Shown piece after piece: positions 34,051 to 42,294 of a stretch of 64,000 nucleotides of DNA. The position numbers and the translations under genes were made by a program. The stretch covers positions 2,728,001-2,792,000 of the forward strand of contig OZ244817.1 of NCBI GenBank assembly GCA_965220305.1. Direction: 5' to 3'. Under the pieces are notes generated by a model, which was not told where the DNA came from, did no database searches, and worked only from the letters and a program-made list of their open reading frames with translations. Within the stretch, counting starts at the first letter, position 1, and each line of letters begins with the position of its first letter. Origin of the DNA: G965220305 sp965220305. Its GTDB lineage: Bacteria; Chloroflexota; Dehalococcoidia; Lucifugimonadales; UBA3495.

Positions 34051-34257
34051 GTGCTGTACCGCTACAGCTTAAACGGCCCCCGCACATCCATAGGCTGCGG
34101 GCAATTGCTAGCCCTGCTGGGGCTGGTGTTGCTCACCCCGCTGATTGACATCCTCATCGACATCCTGGGGTGAACCCTGGTGGTGGGCCTGCTGCTGGCT
34201 ATCCTGGGAGGGGTGAGTTGGCTGCTGGGCCGCCGTCGCCGCGACTACTGGGGGTAG
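34051..34257 (+). pseudogene. Small two-segment membrane protein interrupted by a stop codon
   Basis: From a GTG at 34051 the frame reads LYRYSLNGPRT... then a hydrophobic run LLALLGLVLLTPLIDILIDILG, an in-frame TGA at 34171-34173, and directly on in the same frame LVVGLLLAILGGVSWLLGRRRRDYWG to a TAG. Both halves look like parts of one short membrane protein ending in a basic tail. A single G-to-A change of a TGG tryptophan codon would explain the TGA. Confidence 0.5.
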
Positions 34258-34624
34258 TCACCGCCAGGGGATTGGGAGTGATGGGTGCCTGCCGAGGGCG
34301 GCCCCAATCCGGGCCTTGGTTTCTTCGCCCTTTGAGAGCCGCCAATCCGTCATTCCCGCGCAGGCGGGAATCCAGGGGTGGGGTACTGGGCCGGTCCGGG
34401 AGAGGACGAGGGCTTCCCGGTGGGTCTTTTGTTTGTCACCAATAGCATAGCGAAGGGTGTGAAGCCCTGGGTGGGCCAGGCTTCTACCAACCGAGGCACT
34501 TTAGATTCTTCGGCGCAAGCGCCTCAGAATGACAGAGGTAGGGGCGCCTCAGGGCCACAGGCGCCCCGGAATGCACGGGGCGTAGTAACACCTTGGAATG
34601 GCAGAGGTGCAGGCGTCTGCCCCG
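34258..34624. repeat. Repeat-rich intergenic region
   Basis: It holds the palindrome ATTCCCGCGCAGGCGGGAAT at 34352-34371, a partial arm AGATTCTTC...TCAGAATGACAG near 34502-34533 that recurs inside the element at 57.3 kb, and a 9-bp hairpin GGGGCGCCT/AGGCGCCCC near 34543-34569. No gene is supported. Confidence 0.6.
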
Positions 34625-35011
34625 CTAGTCCCGCTGCAGCAGCTCTATGCGCACGTCGTCCGGGGCGCGGACGAAAGCGATTCTCACCCCCGGGCGGATG
34701 GTGCGCGGCTCCACGTCAATGTCGGCGCCCCGACGCCGTAGCTCTGCCACCGTTTCATCCACATTGTCCACGCGAAAGCCGAAGTGGTCCAACCCGGTGT
34801 GGGGGTCCGCCGGACTGGCGGGTATGTCGGTGTCGGCGGGCACCTGGGCGATGAACACCATCAGCCCGTCGATGTTCAGGTCGATGCGGGGTTGGCCGTC
34901 GGACTGGACGGTCTCCAGCACCTTGGCGTCAAAAGTCTTGGCGAAGTAATCGGCCATTCCCTTGGGGTCCTTGGTCCGCAGGTGAATGTGGTCGTAAGTG
35001 TAAGTCGGCAT
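34625..35011 (-). CDS. VOC-superfamily (glyoxalase/dioxygenase-like) protein
   Basis: 128 residues with two beta-alpha-beta-beta-beta units: YDHIHLRTKDPKGMADYFAKTFDAKVLET and GLDHFGFRVDNVDETVAELRRRGADID. The metal-ligand positions are plausible at the H of DHIHL, the H of LDHFGF and the E of RIELLQRD at the C-terminus. Members include glyoxalase I, methylmalonyl-CoA epimerase and dioxygenases; specificity cannot be decided. Confidence 0.82.
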   Translation of the reverse strand: MPTYTYDHIHLRTKDPKGMADYFAKTFDAKVLETVQSDGQPRIDLNIDGLMVFIAQVPADTDIPASPADPHTGLDHFGFRVDNVDETVAELRRRGADIDVEPRTIRPGVRIAFVRAPDDVRIELLQRD

Positions 35012-35083
35012 ACTAGTGCTCCTTTCGCTTTCATGTTTGTCTTACCAAGAGGCCGGGAAGCCGCCGGCACCCGGCGGCCCCTT

Positions 35084-35566
35084 TTACCCCTGGTTGGCTG
35101 GCCGATGGAAAAGGGCTTCGCGAAGCCCATCCAGCACACCTTCCAGGCGGGCCAGGCGTTGCTCGACATTTTGCGTCCGGGCGTCCAACCCGTCGAAGCG
35201 GCTGTCCATCCGGGTCTCCGCGGAATTGAAACGGGCGTCTGTGTGGGCTTCCGCGGAATCGAAACGGGCGTCCATAGAGTTAAAACGGGCGTCTGTGTGG
35301 GCTTCCGCGGAATCGAAACGGGCGTCCACAGAATTGAAACGGGCGTCTGTGTGGGCTTCCGCGGAATCGAAACGGGCGTCCATAGAGTTAAAACGGGCAT
35401 CTGTTCGGGCTTCCGCGGAATCGAAACGGGCGTCCATCCGGTTTTCCAGCCGGTCAATCCGCTGGTTAATCCTATGGGTGGTGGTCAGCAGCACTGCCAG
35501 AAGTCCCACGCCTATGCCCAGCACCGTAGCGCCTACGCTCAGGATAGCAATTAGTTCCGGTGTCAT
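35084..35566 (-). CDS. Membrane-anchored coiled-coil protein with 18-residue tandem repeats
   Basis: 160 residues from the ATG at 35566: one N-terminal membrane segment (LIAILSVGATVLGIGVGLLAVLL), then a coiled coil made of about four copies of the unit MDARFDSAEAHTDARFNS, then RLARLEGVLDGLREALF. The repeat is nearly exact at the DNA level as a 54-bp unit. It resembles DUF1640/CCDC90-type membrane coiled coils often found next to nucleases or toxins. Function unknown. Confidence 0.65.
   Translation of the reverse strand: MTPELIAILSVGATVLGIGVGLLAVLLTTTHRINQRIDRLENRMDARFDSAEARTDARFNSMDARFDSAEAHTDARFNSVDARFDSAEAHTDARFNSMDARFDSAEAHTDARFNSAETRMDSRFDGLDARTQNVEQRLARLEGVLDGLREALFHRPANQG
35240..35440. 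repeat. 54-bp tandem repeat inside the coiled-coil gene
   Basis: About four near-identical 54-bp units (sharing GGCTTCCGCGGAATCGAAAC) encode the 18-residue coiled-coil repeat. High identity implies recent expansion or gene conversion. Confidence 0.75.
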
Positions 35567-35605
35567 AGCTACCCTTCCCTTTACTTGATTGGAAAGCCCC
35601 GACAA

Positions 35606-38266
35606 CTACTCTACCTGGATGCCCTCGCTATCCAGCAGGACTACGGGCAGCCCCAAGTCCCGCAGGCCGGGTTCAACTTCCTGGCGGTCGCCCACCACCA
35701 GCACTTTCAGGTTGTCCGGGCGCACCCGCTGGTCGCCCACCCGGTGGACTTCTTCCAGGGGCACCGCGGCCATCCGGTCGCTGATGGTGCGGAAGTAGTC
35801 GTTGGGCAGATCGTGGAGGACCAACTGCACTATCTGTCCCACAATCTGGCCGGAACGCTCGAAGTTGGCGGGATAGCTGCGCAGCATTCCCGCCTTGGCC
35901 CGCTCGATCTCTTCGCTGGTAACCGGGCGGTCCTGGTGTATCTCCTGGAACTCCTTGAGGGTCTCCTGCACCGATTCCTTGGTCACCGCCGTCTGCACGC
36001 TGCCCCCGGCCACCATGTAGGAGGGCTCGCGGAACCAGGATACCGAGGAGTGGTAGCCGTAGCTGTAGCCCTTTTCCTGGCGCAGGTTTTGGTTGAGCCG
36101 GGCGGAGAAGTTGCCCCCAAAGGAGTAGTTGAGCAAGGTCAGGCCGAAATAGTCCGGGTGTTGCCGGGGTACGGTGGCGTGTCCGGCGCGAATCACCGAC
36201 TGGGCAGCCCCGGGTTTGTCCACCAGGTAGATGGTAGTCTCGGTTTCGGTCGCTTCTTCAATTGACTGGGGTTGGCCGTTGGACTGGGGCAGCCCTGCCT
36301 CCCAGTTGCCCAGGGCCGCTTCCGCCTGGTCCATGACCTGTTCTAGGGTGACATCGCCCACCACTGCGAGGGTGGCCCCCGCCGGCCCGTAGTGGTCCTG
36401 GAAGTGGCGCACCAGGTCTTCCCGGGTCAGGGCGGTGGTGGACGCCTCGGTGCCAATGGAGGGGTGCCCGTAGCGGCTCTCCCGGCCAAATACCAGGCCG
36501 GCCATCACCTGCTCGGCCACAAAGGTGGGTTCGTCTTTGGCCCGCCGCAAGTCGGTCAGGTGCTCCCGACGCGTCCGGTCCAGTTCATGTTGTGGAAAGG
36601 TGGGGTGCAGGACCAAATCGGCCATTAGGGCCAGGGCATCGGTCCAGTGCTTGGTCAAAGTCTCGGTGGACAGCAGGGTAATTTCCCGCCGCGTCTCCGC
36701 CGAGATGCGGGCGCCCATGAACTCGAAGGCGGCGGCTATCTCCTGGCTGGAGCGGGTCTCCGTACCCTCGGACAGCATCTGGGCGGTGAAGCTGGCCAGC
36801 CCCGGCTGGTCCACCGGGTCGGTGATGGCGCCGGCGGGCAGCATCAGCGCAAAGGAAACTATGGGCAGGCCCGGCTTCTCCAGCACCGCGACCCCCAGCC
36901 CGTTGGATAGGGACCGCCGCTCGGGAATCGGCGGGGTGAAGCTCGGTTCCGGGGCCGGGTCGGGCATGACCGAGCGGTCGAGGGTGACGGTGGCCGGACT
37001 CAGGGCCGGCTCCGGCACCACCCGCAGCCTGACCTGATTTGCGCCCAACACCCTTTCCCGAGCCTGGAGGATGTCCTCTCGCTGCACCGCGGTGTAATCG
37101 TTAATACTGGTATTGATGAGGTCCGGGTTGCCTGTGAAGACGTTGAAGTAGTTCAGGTCGTCGGCCCGGCCCCCGAAACCGCCGATGCGCGCCAACTGGC
37201 GGTAATGCTGGGCCTCCAGCCGGTTCTTGGCCCGGGCCATCTCCTCGTCGGTGGGAGGCTCGTGCAGGATGCGCTCCAACTCGGCGTCCACCGCCGCTTC
37301 CACCTCGTCCAGGCTGTGGCCCGGGGCGGCGGTGGCGTCCACGATGAACTGACCGGCGATTTCAGCGCCGTAGTAGCGGATGTTGACGCTCTGGGCCATT
37401 TGCTTTTCGTAGACCAGGGAGCGGTGCAGCCGGGAACTCAGTCCATCGGCCATGATGTACCGCAGCAGGTCCAGGGGAGCGTCCCAGAGGTCCCGGGCCG
37501 GCGGCGTGGGCCAGGCGATGTACAATCGGGGTAGGGACACCTTGTCCTGCATCTCCAGTTCCACGCGGCCCGTCAGCGGCGAGTCGTGGCGGCCTCGGCG
37601 CTGCACTGGGGCGCTGGGGGGCAGGTCGCCAAAGAAGCGGTTGACCAATTCCAGGGTCTGCCCCAGGTCGATGTCCCCGGCAATGGCCAGGCTGCTGTTG
37701 GAGGGAGCGTAGAAGCGGCGGAAGAAGTCCTTGACGTCAGCCAGGCTGGCGGCGTCCAGGTCCTCCTGGGAGCCGATGGTCATCCAGTTATAGGGATGGG
37801 GCAGGGGGAAGAGGGCCTCCTGGATGTGCCAGTGGGCCATACCGTAGGGCCGGTTCTCGTAGGTCTGCCGGCGCTCATTCTTGACCACGTCCCGTTGGAC
37901 GTCGAACCGCTGTTGGTCCAGGGCATCCAACAGGTAGCCCATCCGGTCGGCCTCCAACCACAGGGCCAACTCCAGGTAGTTGGTGGGCACGTCTTCCCAG
38001 TAGTTGGTGCGGTCCATGGTGGTGGAGCCGTTGAGGTTGGCCCCGGCCCGTTGCAGCGGTTCAAAGTGGCTGCGGTTGTGGTGCTTGGACCCCTCGAACA
38101 TGACGTGCTCAAAGAGGTGGGCAAACCCGGTGCGGCCCAGTTCTTCGTCCTTGGAACCGACGTGATACCAGACGTTTACCGCCACCAGGGGGATGGAATG
38201 GTCCTCGTGGAGAATTACGTCCAGGCCGTTGGATAAAGTGGTCTTCTCGAAGGCGATAGATACCAT
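35606..38266 (-). CDS. M16-family zinc metallopeptidase (pitrilysin-like, two-domain)
   Basis: 886 residues forming two M16 halves in one chain. The first has the inverted zinc motif HLFEHVMFEG (HxxEH) near residue 46 and the downstream glutamate in VVKNERRQTYENRPYG; the second half (from about 455: RSLSNGLGVAVLEKPGLPIVSFALMLPAG) lacks HxxEH, as in other fused M16 enzymes, and serves the closed-chamber structure. The R/Y pair for substrate binding is likely in QEKGYSYGYHSS. It has no signal peptide, so it is probably cytoplasmic and degrades short peptides. Confidence 0.92.
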   Translation of the reverse strand: MVSIAFEKTTLSNGLDVILHEDHSIPLVAVNVWYHVGSKDEELGRTGFAHLFEHVMFEGSKHHNRSHFEPLQRAGANLNGSTTMDRTNYWEDVPTNYLELALWLEADRMGYLLDALDQQRFDVQRDVVKNERRQTYENRPYGMAHWHIQEALFPLPHPYNWMTIGSQEDLDAASLADVKDFFRRFYAPSNSSLAIAGDIDLGQTLELVNRFFGDLPPSAPVQRRGRHDSPLTGRVELEMQDKVSLPRLYIAWPTPPARDLWDAPLDLLRYIMADGLSSRLHRSLVYEKQMAQSVNIRYYGAEIAGQFIVDATAAPGHSLDEVEAAVDAELERILHEPPTDEEMARAKNRLEAQHYRQLARIGGFGGRADDLNYFNVFTGNPDLINTSINDYTAVQREDILQARERVLGANQVRLRVVPEPALSPATVTLDRSVMPDPAPEPSFTPPIPERRSLSNGLGVAVLEKPGLPIVSFALMLPAGAITDPVDQPGLASFTAQMLSEGTETRSSQEIAAAFEFMGARISAETRREITLLSTETLTKHWTDALALMADLVLHPTFPQHELDRTRREHLTDLRRAKDEPTFVAEQVMAGLVFGRESRYGHPSIGTEASTTALTREDLVRHFQDHYGPAGATLAVVGDVTLEQVMDQAEAALGNWEAGLPQSNGQPQSIEEATETETTIYLVDKPGAAQSVIRAGHATVPRQHPDYFGLTLLNYSFGGNFSARLNQNLRQEKGYSYGYHSSVSWFREPSYMVAGGSVQTAVTKESVQETLKEFQEIHQDRPVTSEEIERAKAGMLRSYPANFERSGQIVGQIVQLVLHDLPNDYFRTISDRMAAVPLEEVHRVGDQRVRPDNLKVLVVGDRQEVEPGLRDLGLPVVLLDSEGIQVE

Positions 38267-38282
38267 CGGCTTATTCCTTTTC

Positions 38283-38612
38283 CTATACGTTACAAGTGGG
38301 ATGGGGTGCTAATCCATCATCTCCCGGTCCTCCCAATATCCAGGGCGTCTCCGCAGGTGCATGACGGCAATTTTTTACAATCTCCTGGGGATCAATACGA
38401 TACAAGATGCCGAAAGGGAATCGGCGCACCAGACGGCGTCTAATGCTGCCCCTGAGAATCTGGCCTGAACTTGGATGGGCAACTATCTGGTCCGTTGCAT
38501 GTTGTATTTCGTCAAGGAAGTGCTGCCCCAGACCGGGCATTTGCCTATCGTAGTACCTGGCAGCGTCCTGCACTTCCTCTTCGACACCATCAACAAATAT
38601 AAGCCTGGTCAC
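38283..38612 (-). pseudogene. RelE/ParE-family toxin, frameshifted near its C-terminus
   Basis: The frame (TRLIFVDGVEEEVQDAARYYDRQMPGLGQHFLDEIQHA...RRFPFGILYRIDPQEIV) is a normal ParE/RelE toxin up to an A6 tract (T 38371-38376 on the plus strand). After it the reading becomes KNCRHAPAETPWILGG. Removing one A restores KIAVMHLRRRPGYWEDREMMD and a stop at 38309, the ordinary family ending with the H-x-R-R-R-P-x-Y-W core. Either a real one-base insertion or a homopolymer sequencing error. It overlaps its antitoxin by 4 bp. Confidence 0.75.
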
Positions 38613-38851
38613 TGTAAACTACGCCGGATTTCCTCGAATACCTCCTCAGCAGGTCGCGCCCCTCTTTTCCCTGCCTTGTATTCGGCATAGCGTCTTTCGG
38701 CCTCTTGGAGCCAAAGGTGTTCCACCTCTGCAAGATCTGCCTCGTCATCACCTGGTTCCAGCGTGGCGAGCAGATGTTTTGCCAACATTGTCCGTTCTTC
38801 ACGGGATAAGGCCATTGCGTCCCGTTCAACCTCGCTGAATTTTTTGATCAT
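38609..38851 (-). CDS. Addiction-module antitoxin (TIGR02574-like)
   Basis: 80 residues: MIKKFSEVERDAMALSREERTMLAKHLLATLEPGDDEADLAEVEHLWLQEAERRYAEYKAG. This A-x-x-L-x-x-x-E-R-x-x-L-A-x-x-L-L pattern with the W...E-x-E-x-R core is the addiction-module component family that partners RelE/ParE toxins. The stop codon overlaps the toxin start by 4 bp, supporting coupling. If the toxin is truly frameshifted, the antitoxin is left without a working partner. Confidence 0.85.
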   Translation of the reverse strand: MIKKFSEVERDAMALSREERTMLAKHLLATLEPGDDEADLAEVEHLWLQEAERRYAEYKAGKRGARPAEEVFEEIRRSLQ

Positions 38852-38885
38852 TTCAACCTTCCAAATGGGTGAATCCTTCAGTCCC

Positions 38886-39461
38886 CTAGCTGTTGGTGGA
38901 GCGCTCGGAAATGGGTCGCTGGTCCTGGCTGGCCGCGATTTGTTCCACGTTCCACAGGCGGGAGAAGGTCAGCGCCCGGGGACAGTGGCCGTAGGACTCG
39001 TCCACCTCGATGATTATCCCTTGCAGGTGCATGGCCCGGTCGTCGGGTTCGTACAGGGAAACCTCAATGTTGCGCCGCTCCAACTCCTCTTTGTCGGCGA
39101 TGGTGACGGTGCCGTTGACCCGGACGGTGTCATTGACTCCGGGGATGAAGAAAATCAGGCCCACGTGGGGGTTGGCGTCCATGTTCTGGTAGGACTGGAA
39201 CAGGCGATTGCCGGCAACGTCGGGAAACAGCAGGTGCCGGTCGTCCAGTACCCGAACAAAGCCCGGCTTGCCGCCCTTGGGCGAGGCATCGCAATTGCCC
39301 TCGGGGTCGCTGCTCGCCATGACGGCGAAGGGGGAGTTGGCAATGAACTCCTGCACGTAGGGGGTCATCTCCGGCTTCACCTTGGTGGCCGCCCGGCCCG
39401 CGGGATAACCGAAGGTATCGGCAAAACGGTTGGTTGCCACGCTGGTTTCACTGGTGGTCAT
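38886..39461 (-). CDS. Pyridoxamine 5'-phosphate oxidase-like FMN-binding protein
   Basis: 191 residues of the split-barrel flavin fold: YVQEFIANSPFAVMASSDPEGNCDASPKGGKPGFVRVLDDRHLLFPDVAGNR followed by NPHVGLIFFIPGVNDTVRVNGTVTI. The D-x-S-P-(K/R)-G-x-P-G-F motif is typical of the PPOX class that binds FMN or F420. No PLP-synthesis partner is adjacent. A double-hairpin repeat (copy 7) lies 32 bp upstream. Confidence 0.82.
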   Translation of the reverse strand: MTTSETSVATNRFADTFGYPAGRAATKVKPEMTPYVQEFIANSPFAVMASSDPEGNCDASPKGGKPGFVRVLDDRHLLFPDVAGNRLFQSYQNMDANPHVGLIFFIPGVNDTVRVNGTVTIADKEELERRNIEVSLYEPDDRAMHLQGIIIEVDESYGHCPRALTFSRLWNVEQIAASQDQRPISERSTNS

Positions 39462-39492
39462 TATCGCCTCCTCAACTCTCGCTACTTTGCCA

Positions 39493-39540
39493 GTTACCCC
39501 AGGCCCGCAAGGTTACTTGTCTCATCGGGCCTAGGGTAAC
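39493..39540 (+). repeat. Double-hairpin element, copy 7
   Basis: Stem 39493-39507 with 39526-39540 (14 of 15; one C-A position), loop CAAGGTTACTTGTCTCAT. The only copy whose loop ends CAT. A weaker second hairpin (GGCGGGG...CCTCGCC) follows without the UNCG loop. Confidence 0.8.
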
Positions 39541-40094
39541 GGCGGGGTTCGGGCTTCCTCGCCTCTCCCTTCGGGGGGCAGGGACCGCTGCAACCGCTCG
39601 ATTGTGTCCTTTTGAGGACGAAATTCGAGGTGGAAGCGGGTCTCCAGCGGCCCAATGGGGGACTTTCCTGAAGGTCTGCCCGAATTTCCCCCATTCTAAC
39701 TGTACCCGGATTAATCAGCAAGGTTGGGGGAGCCACGCCCAGGGCAATCGCATTTGGGCCGAGCCTATCGTCATTCCGGCGGAGGTCGGCACGGTCCTGC
39801 AACGTGGCCGGAGTCCCTACCTGGCGAACGATTCCAACAGTTGACGGCATAGTTGAATCCAGGAGCCATGTCTCCAGTCGTGTCCACTCATGCCGATTAC
39901 CCGCACCGTCATTCCGGCGGAGGCCGGAATCCATGAAGCCTCATTCCAATACCCCGTGCCCGCTAGCTGTGGTAATATGTTGCTGCATTCGCCCGGGGCC
40001 GGGTATCCTCGGTGGGCCCCGGGCCGGCTCCACCCACAGGCAGGCAAGAATTGGGCGGCAATATCTGGCAATATCTGATGGAGGCATAGGTAGC
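39541..40094. repeat. Intergenic region with dRS3-like palindromes
   Basis: Palindrome ATTCCGGCGGAGGCCGGAAT at 39911-39930, a partial copy at 39771-39790, and the word GGGCAATCGCAT at 39743-39754. The in-frame extension upstream of the CoA-transferase start crosses these repeats and is not coding. Confidence 0.6.
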
Positions 40095-41282
40095 ATGAAG
40101 CCCCTGGAAGGACTACGCGTGCTTGACTTGACCCGGGCCCTGGCCGGCCCTTTCTGCACCCTCATGCTGGGAGATTACGGGGCCGATGTCATAAAGATTG
40201 AGATTCCCGGCGCCGGGGACGACACCAGGCATTGGGGTCCGCCCTTCATTGGAGACGAAAGCGCCTATTTTCTGTCCATCAACCGCAACAAGCGAAGCCT
40301 GACGCTGAACTTCAAGGAACCCGAGGCCGTGGAAATCTTCCTGAAGTTGGCCGCCGATGCCGATGTGGTGGTGGAAAACTTCACCCCCGGCGTGATGGAA
40401 CGCTTCGGCTTGGGCTACGAGAAGGTCAAAGAGGTCAACCCCGAGATTGTCTACTGCTCCATCTCCGGCTTCGGGCAGAGCGGGCCCTACCAGAACCGCC
40501 CGGCCTACGACCAGATTATGCAGGGCATCAGCGGCCTGATGAGCATAACCGGAGAACCCGACGGGGATCCCCAGAAAATTGGCATCGCCGTCACCGACAT
40601 CGGCTCGGGGATGTGGGCCGCCTTCGCTATAATGTCGGCGCTGCGCCACCGGGACAACGAAGGCGAGGGCCAGTACATCGACGTTTCCATGCTGGACTCC
40701 CAGGTAGCCTGGCTCACCTACCAGGCGGCCTACTACTTCGCCAACGGCGAGGCTCCCAAGCGGCTGGGCGCCGCCCACCCCACCCTGGTGCCTTACCAGG
40801 GATTCATGTGCCAGGACGGCAAGTACCTAAACGTAGCCGTGGGCTCGGAGCGAATCTGGGACCGGTTCTGCCAGGCCATCAAGCGGGAAGACCTGAAGGA
40901 TGACCCGGAGTACGCTACCAACGGCGACCGGGTGAGAAATCGGTCGAAGCTGGTGCCCATGCTGCAGGAGTTCTTCCTGACCCGTCCGGCTGACCACTGG
41001 GTAGCCGACCTGCAGGCGGTGAATGTCCCCGCCGGCCCCATCAACGACCTGGCCGACGTTTTCTCCGATCCCCAGGTGTTGCACCGGGAAATGCTGCAGG
41101 AGATACCCCATCCCACCCTGAACTCCATCAAGCAGACGGGGCTTCCCCTGAAGTTCTCGGTCACCCCCGGGGGATTGGACCGGCACCCACCTCTGTTGGG
41201 GGAGCATAACGAGGAAGTCTTGAGGGATTTGGGCTATACCAAGGGGCAGATTGAGCAACTGGCGGAAAAGTCAGTGATTTAG
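40095..41282 (+). CDS. CaiB/BaiF family (class III) CoA-transferase
   Basis: 395 residues from the ATG at 40095, with GGAGG about 12 bp upstream. Opening KPLEGLRVLDLTRALAGPFCTLMLGDYGADVIKIE and SLTLNFKEPEAVEIFLKLAADADVVVENFTPGVM are family hallmarks; the catalytic aspartate should be in GQYIDVSMLDSQ. These enzymes transfer CoA between carboxylic acids (formyl-CoA, carnitine, benzylsuccinate and others) and are numerous in SAR202-type genomes. The actual acid is unknown. A co-directional SDR follows after 105 bp. Confidence 0.92.
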   Translation: MKPLEGLRVLDLTRALAGPFCTLMLGDYGADVIKIEIPGAGDDTRHWGPPFIGDESAYFLSINRNKRSLTLNFKEPEAVEIFLKLAADADVVVENFTPGVMERFGLGYEKVKEVNPEIVYCSISGFGQSGPYQNRPAYDQIMQGISGLMSITGEPDGDPQKIGIAVTDIGSGMWAAFAIMSALRHRDNEGEGQYIDVSMLDSQVAWLTYQAAYYFANGEAPKRLGAAHPTLVPYQGFMCQDGKYLNVAVGSERIWDRFCQAIKREDLKDDPEYATNGDRVRNRSKLVPMLQEFFLTRPADHWVADLQAVNVPAGPINDLADVFSDPQVLHREMLQEIPHPTLNSIKQTGLPLKFSVTPGGLDRHPPLLGEHNEEVLRDLGYTKGQIEQLAEKSVI

Positions 41283-41387
41283 GCAGTCTGGCTGGTCAGA
41301 AATTGGTGTAAACAACACCTTGCTTAACCGCGTCAACCCGTTTAATAATTGGGGCCGAGTTGAAGCGGCTGAGGAGGCCCAAAGAAA

Positions 41388-42182
41388 ATGGACCTGGGGT
41401 TGAGACAGCGGGTTGCCATCGTGGGAGGTTCCAGCCGGGGGATTGGCCGGGCCATCGCCTTGGCCTTCGCCCAAGAAGGGGCCAGCGTCACCATCTGCGC
41501 CAGGAACGAGACCGCCCTGCGCCGCACCGAGTTGGAGTTGGCCCGGGTTGGTTCCCAGCGCCATGTCCTGGCTATCCCCGCCGACCTGGCCGTGCCCCGG
41601 GATATTCGGCGGGTGGTCAGGGACACCTTCAACCGCTTCGACCAGATTAGCATCCTGGTTACCCACGTGGGACTCTCCCCCTCCGGCCCGGTGTCCGAGC
41701 TTGAGGACGAGGATATTACCGCCGCCTTCGAGCGCAACCTGTTCAGCGCGGTGCGCCTGACCCGGGAAGTCATTCCCCACATGAAGCAACAGCACTGGGG
41801 GCGCATTATCAACCTGCTGTCCACCTCGGCCCACCAGATTACGGAAGGCATGGCGCTGGCTACGACCAACCAATTGGCGGTTGTGGGGTACTTCAAGGCC
41901 CTGGCCAACGAGTTGGCCCCCTTCAACATCACCGTCAACAACCTGGTCACCGGCCCCATGGACACCGAGTCCTTCAAGTCCCAGTTGGTGATGCAGGCCG
42001 AGGAGCAGGGGGCCAGCCCCGAAGAGTTGCAGAAGCGTACCATCGGCCAGATCCCCATGAAGCGGCTGGGCAGACCCGAGGAAGTGGGGGACCTGGTGGC
42101 CTTCATTGCCTCGGAGCGGGCGGGCTACCTGACCGGCTCCAGCATTGTAATGGACGGGGGCAGCCTGCAGAGCGTCCGATAA
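41388..42182 (+). CDS. SDR family protein lacking the canonical Tyr-Lys pair
   Basis: 264 residues. Rossmann motif VGGSSRGIGRAIALAFAQEGASVTI, but the NNAG motif reads THVG. The active-site helix is ALATTNQLAVVGYFKALANELAPFNITVNNLVTGPMDT, in which the YxxxK positions are occupied by A and Q. The C-terminal LTGSSIVMDGG is normal. Similar noncanonical SDRs are known in Bacilli and Actinobacteria and are still annotated as oxidoreductases. Possibly co-transcribed with the CoA-transferase. Confidence 0.8.
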   Translation: MDLGLRQRVAIVGGSSRGIGRAIALAFAQEGASVTICARNETALRRTELELARVGSQRHVLAIPADLAVPRDIRRVVRDTFNRFDQISILVTHVGLSPSGPVSELEDEDITAAFERNLFSAVRLTREVIPHMKQQHWGRIINLLSTSAHQITEGMALATTNQLAVVGYFKALANELAPFNITVNNLVTGPMDTESFKSQLVMQAEEQGASPEELQKRTIGQIPMKRLGRPEEVGDLVAFIASERAGYLTGSSIVMDGGSLQSVR

Positions 42183-42294
42183 TCTCCGGTGATGGTCCAA
42201 TAGGGCTGCCGGTTCCCGCAGTCTCCTTCCGCAGTTCCCCTCCACTGTCTCCCAGCTTTCGTAATCCGCAGTTAACAGTCATAGGCTGACAGAC

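Noticed and set aside
34171..34173. TGA read as selenocysteine
   Set aside because: The context is a hydrophobic small protein with no redox motif and no SECIS-like hairpin; a nonsense change is simpler.
35240..35440. Regular 54-bp repeats considered as a CRISPR array
   Set aside because: The whole unit is repeated and in frame as an 18-residue coiled-coil repeat; there are no variable spacers or cas genes.
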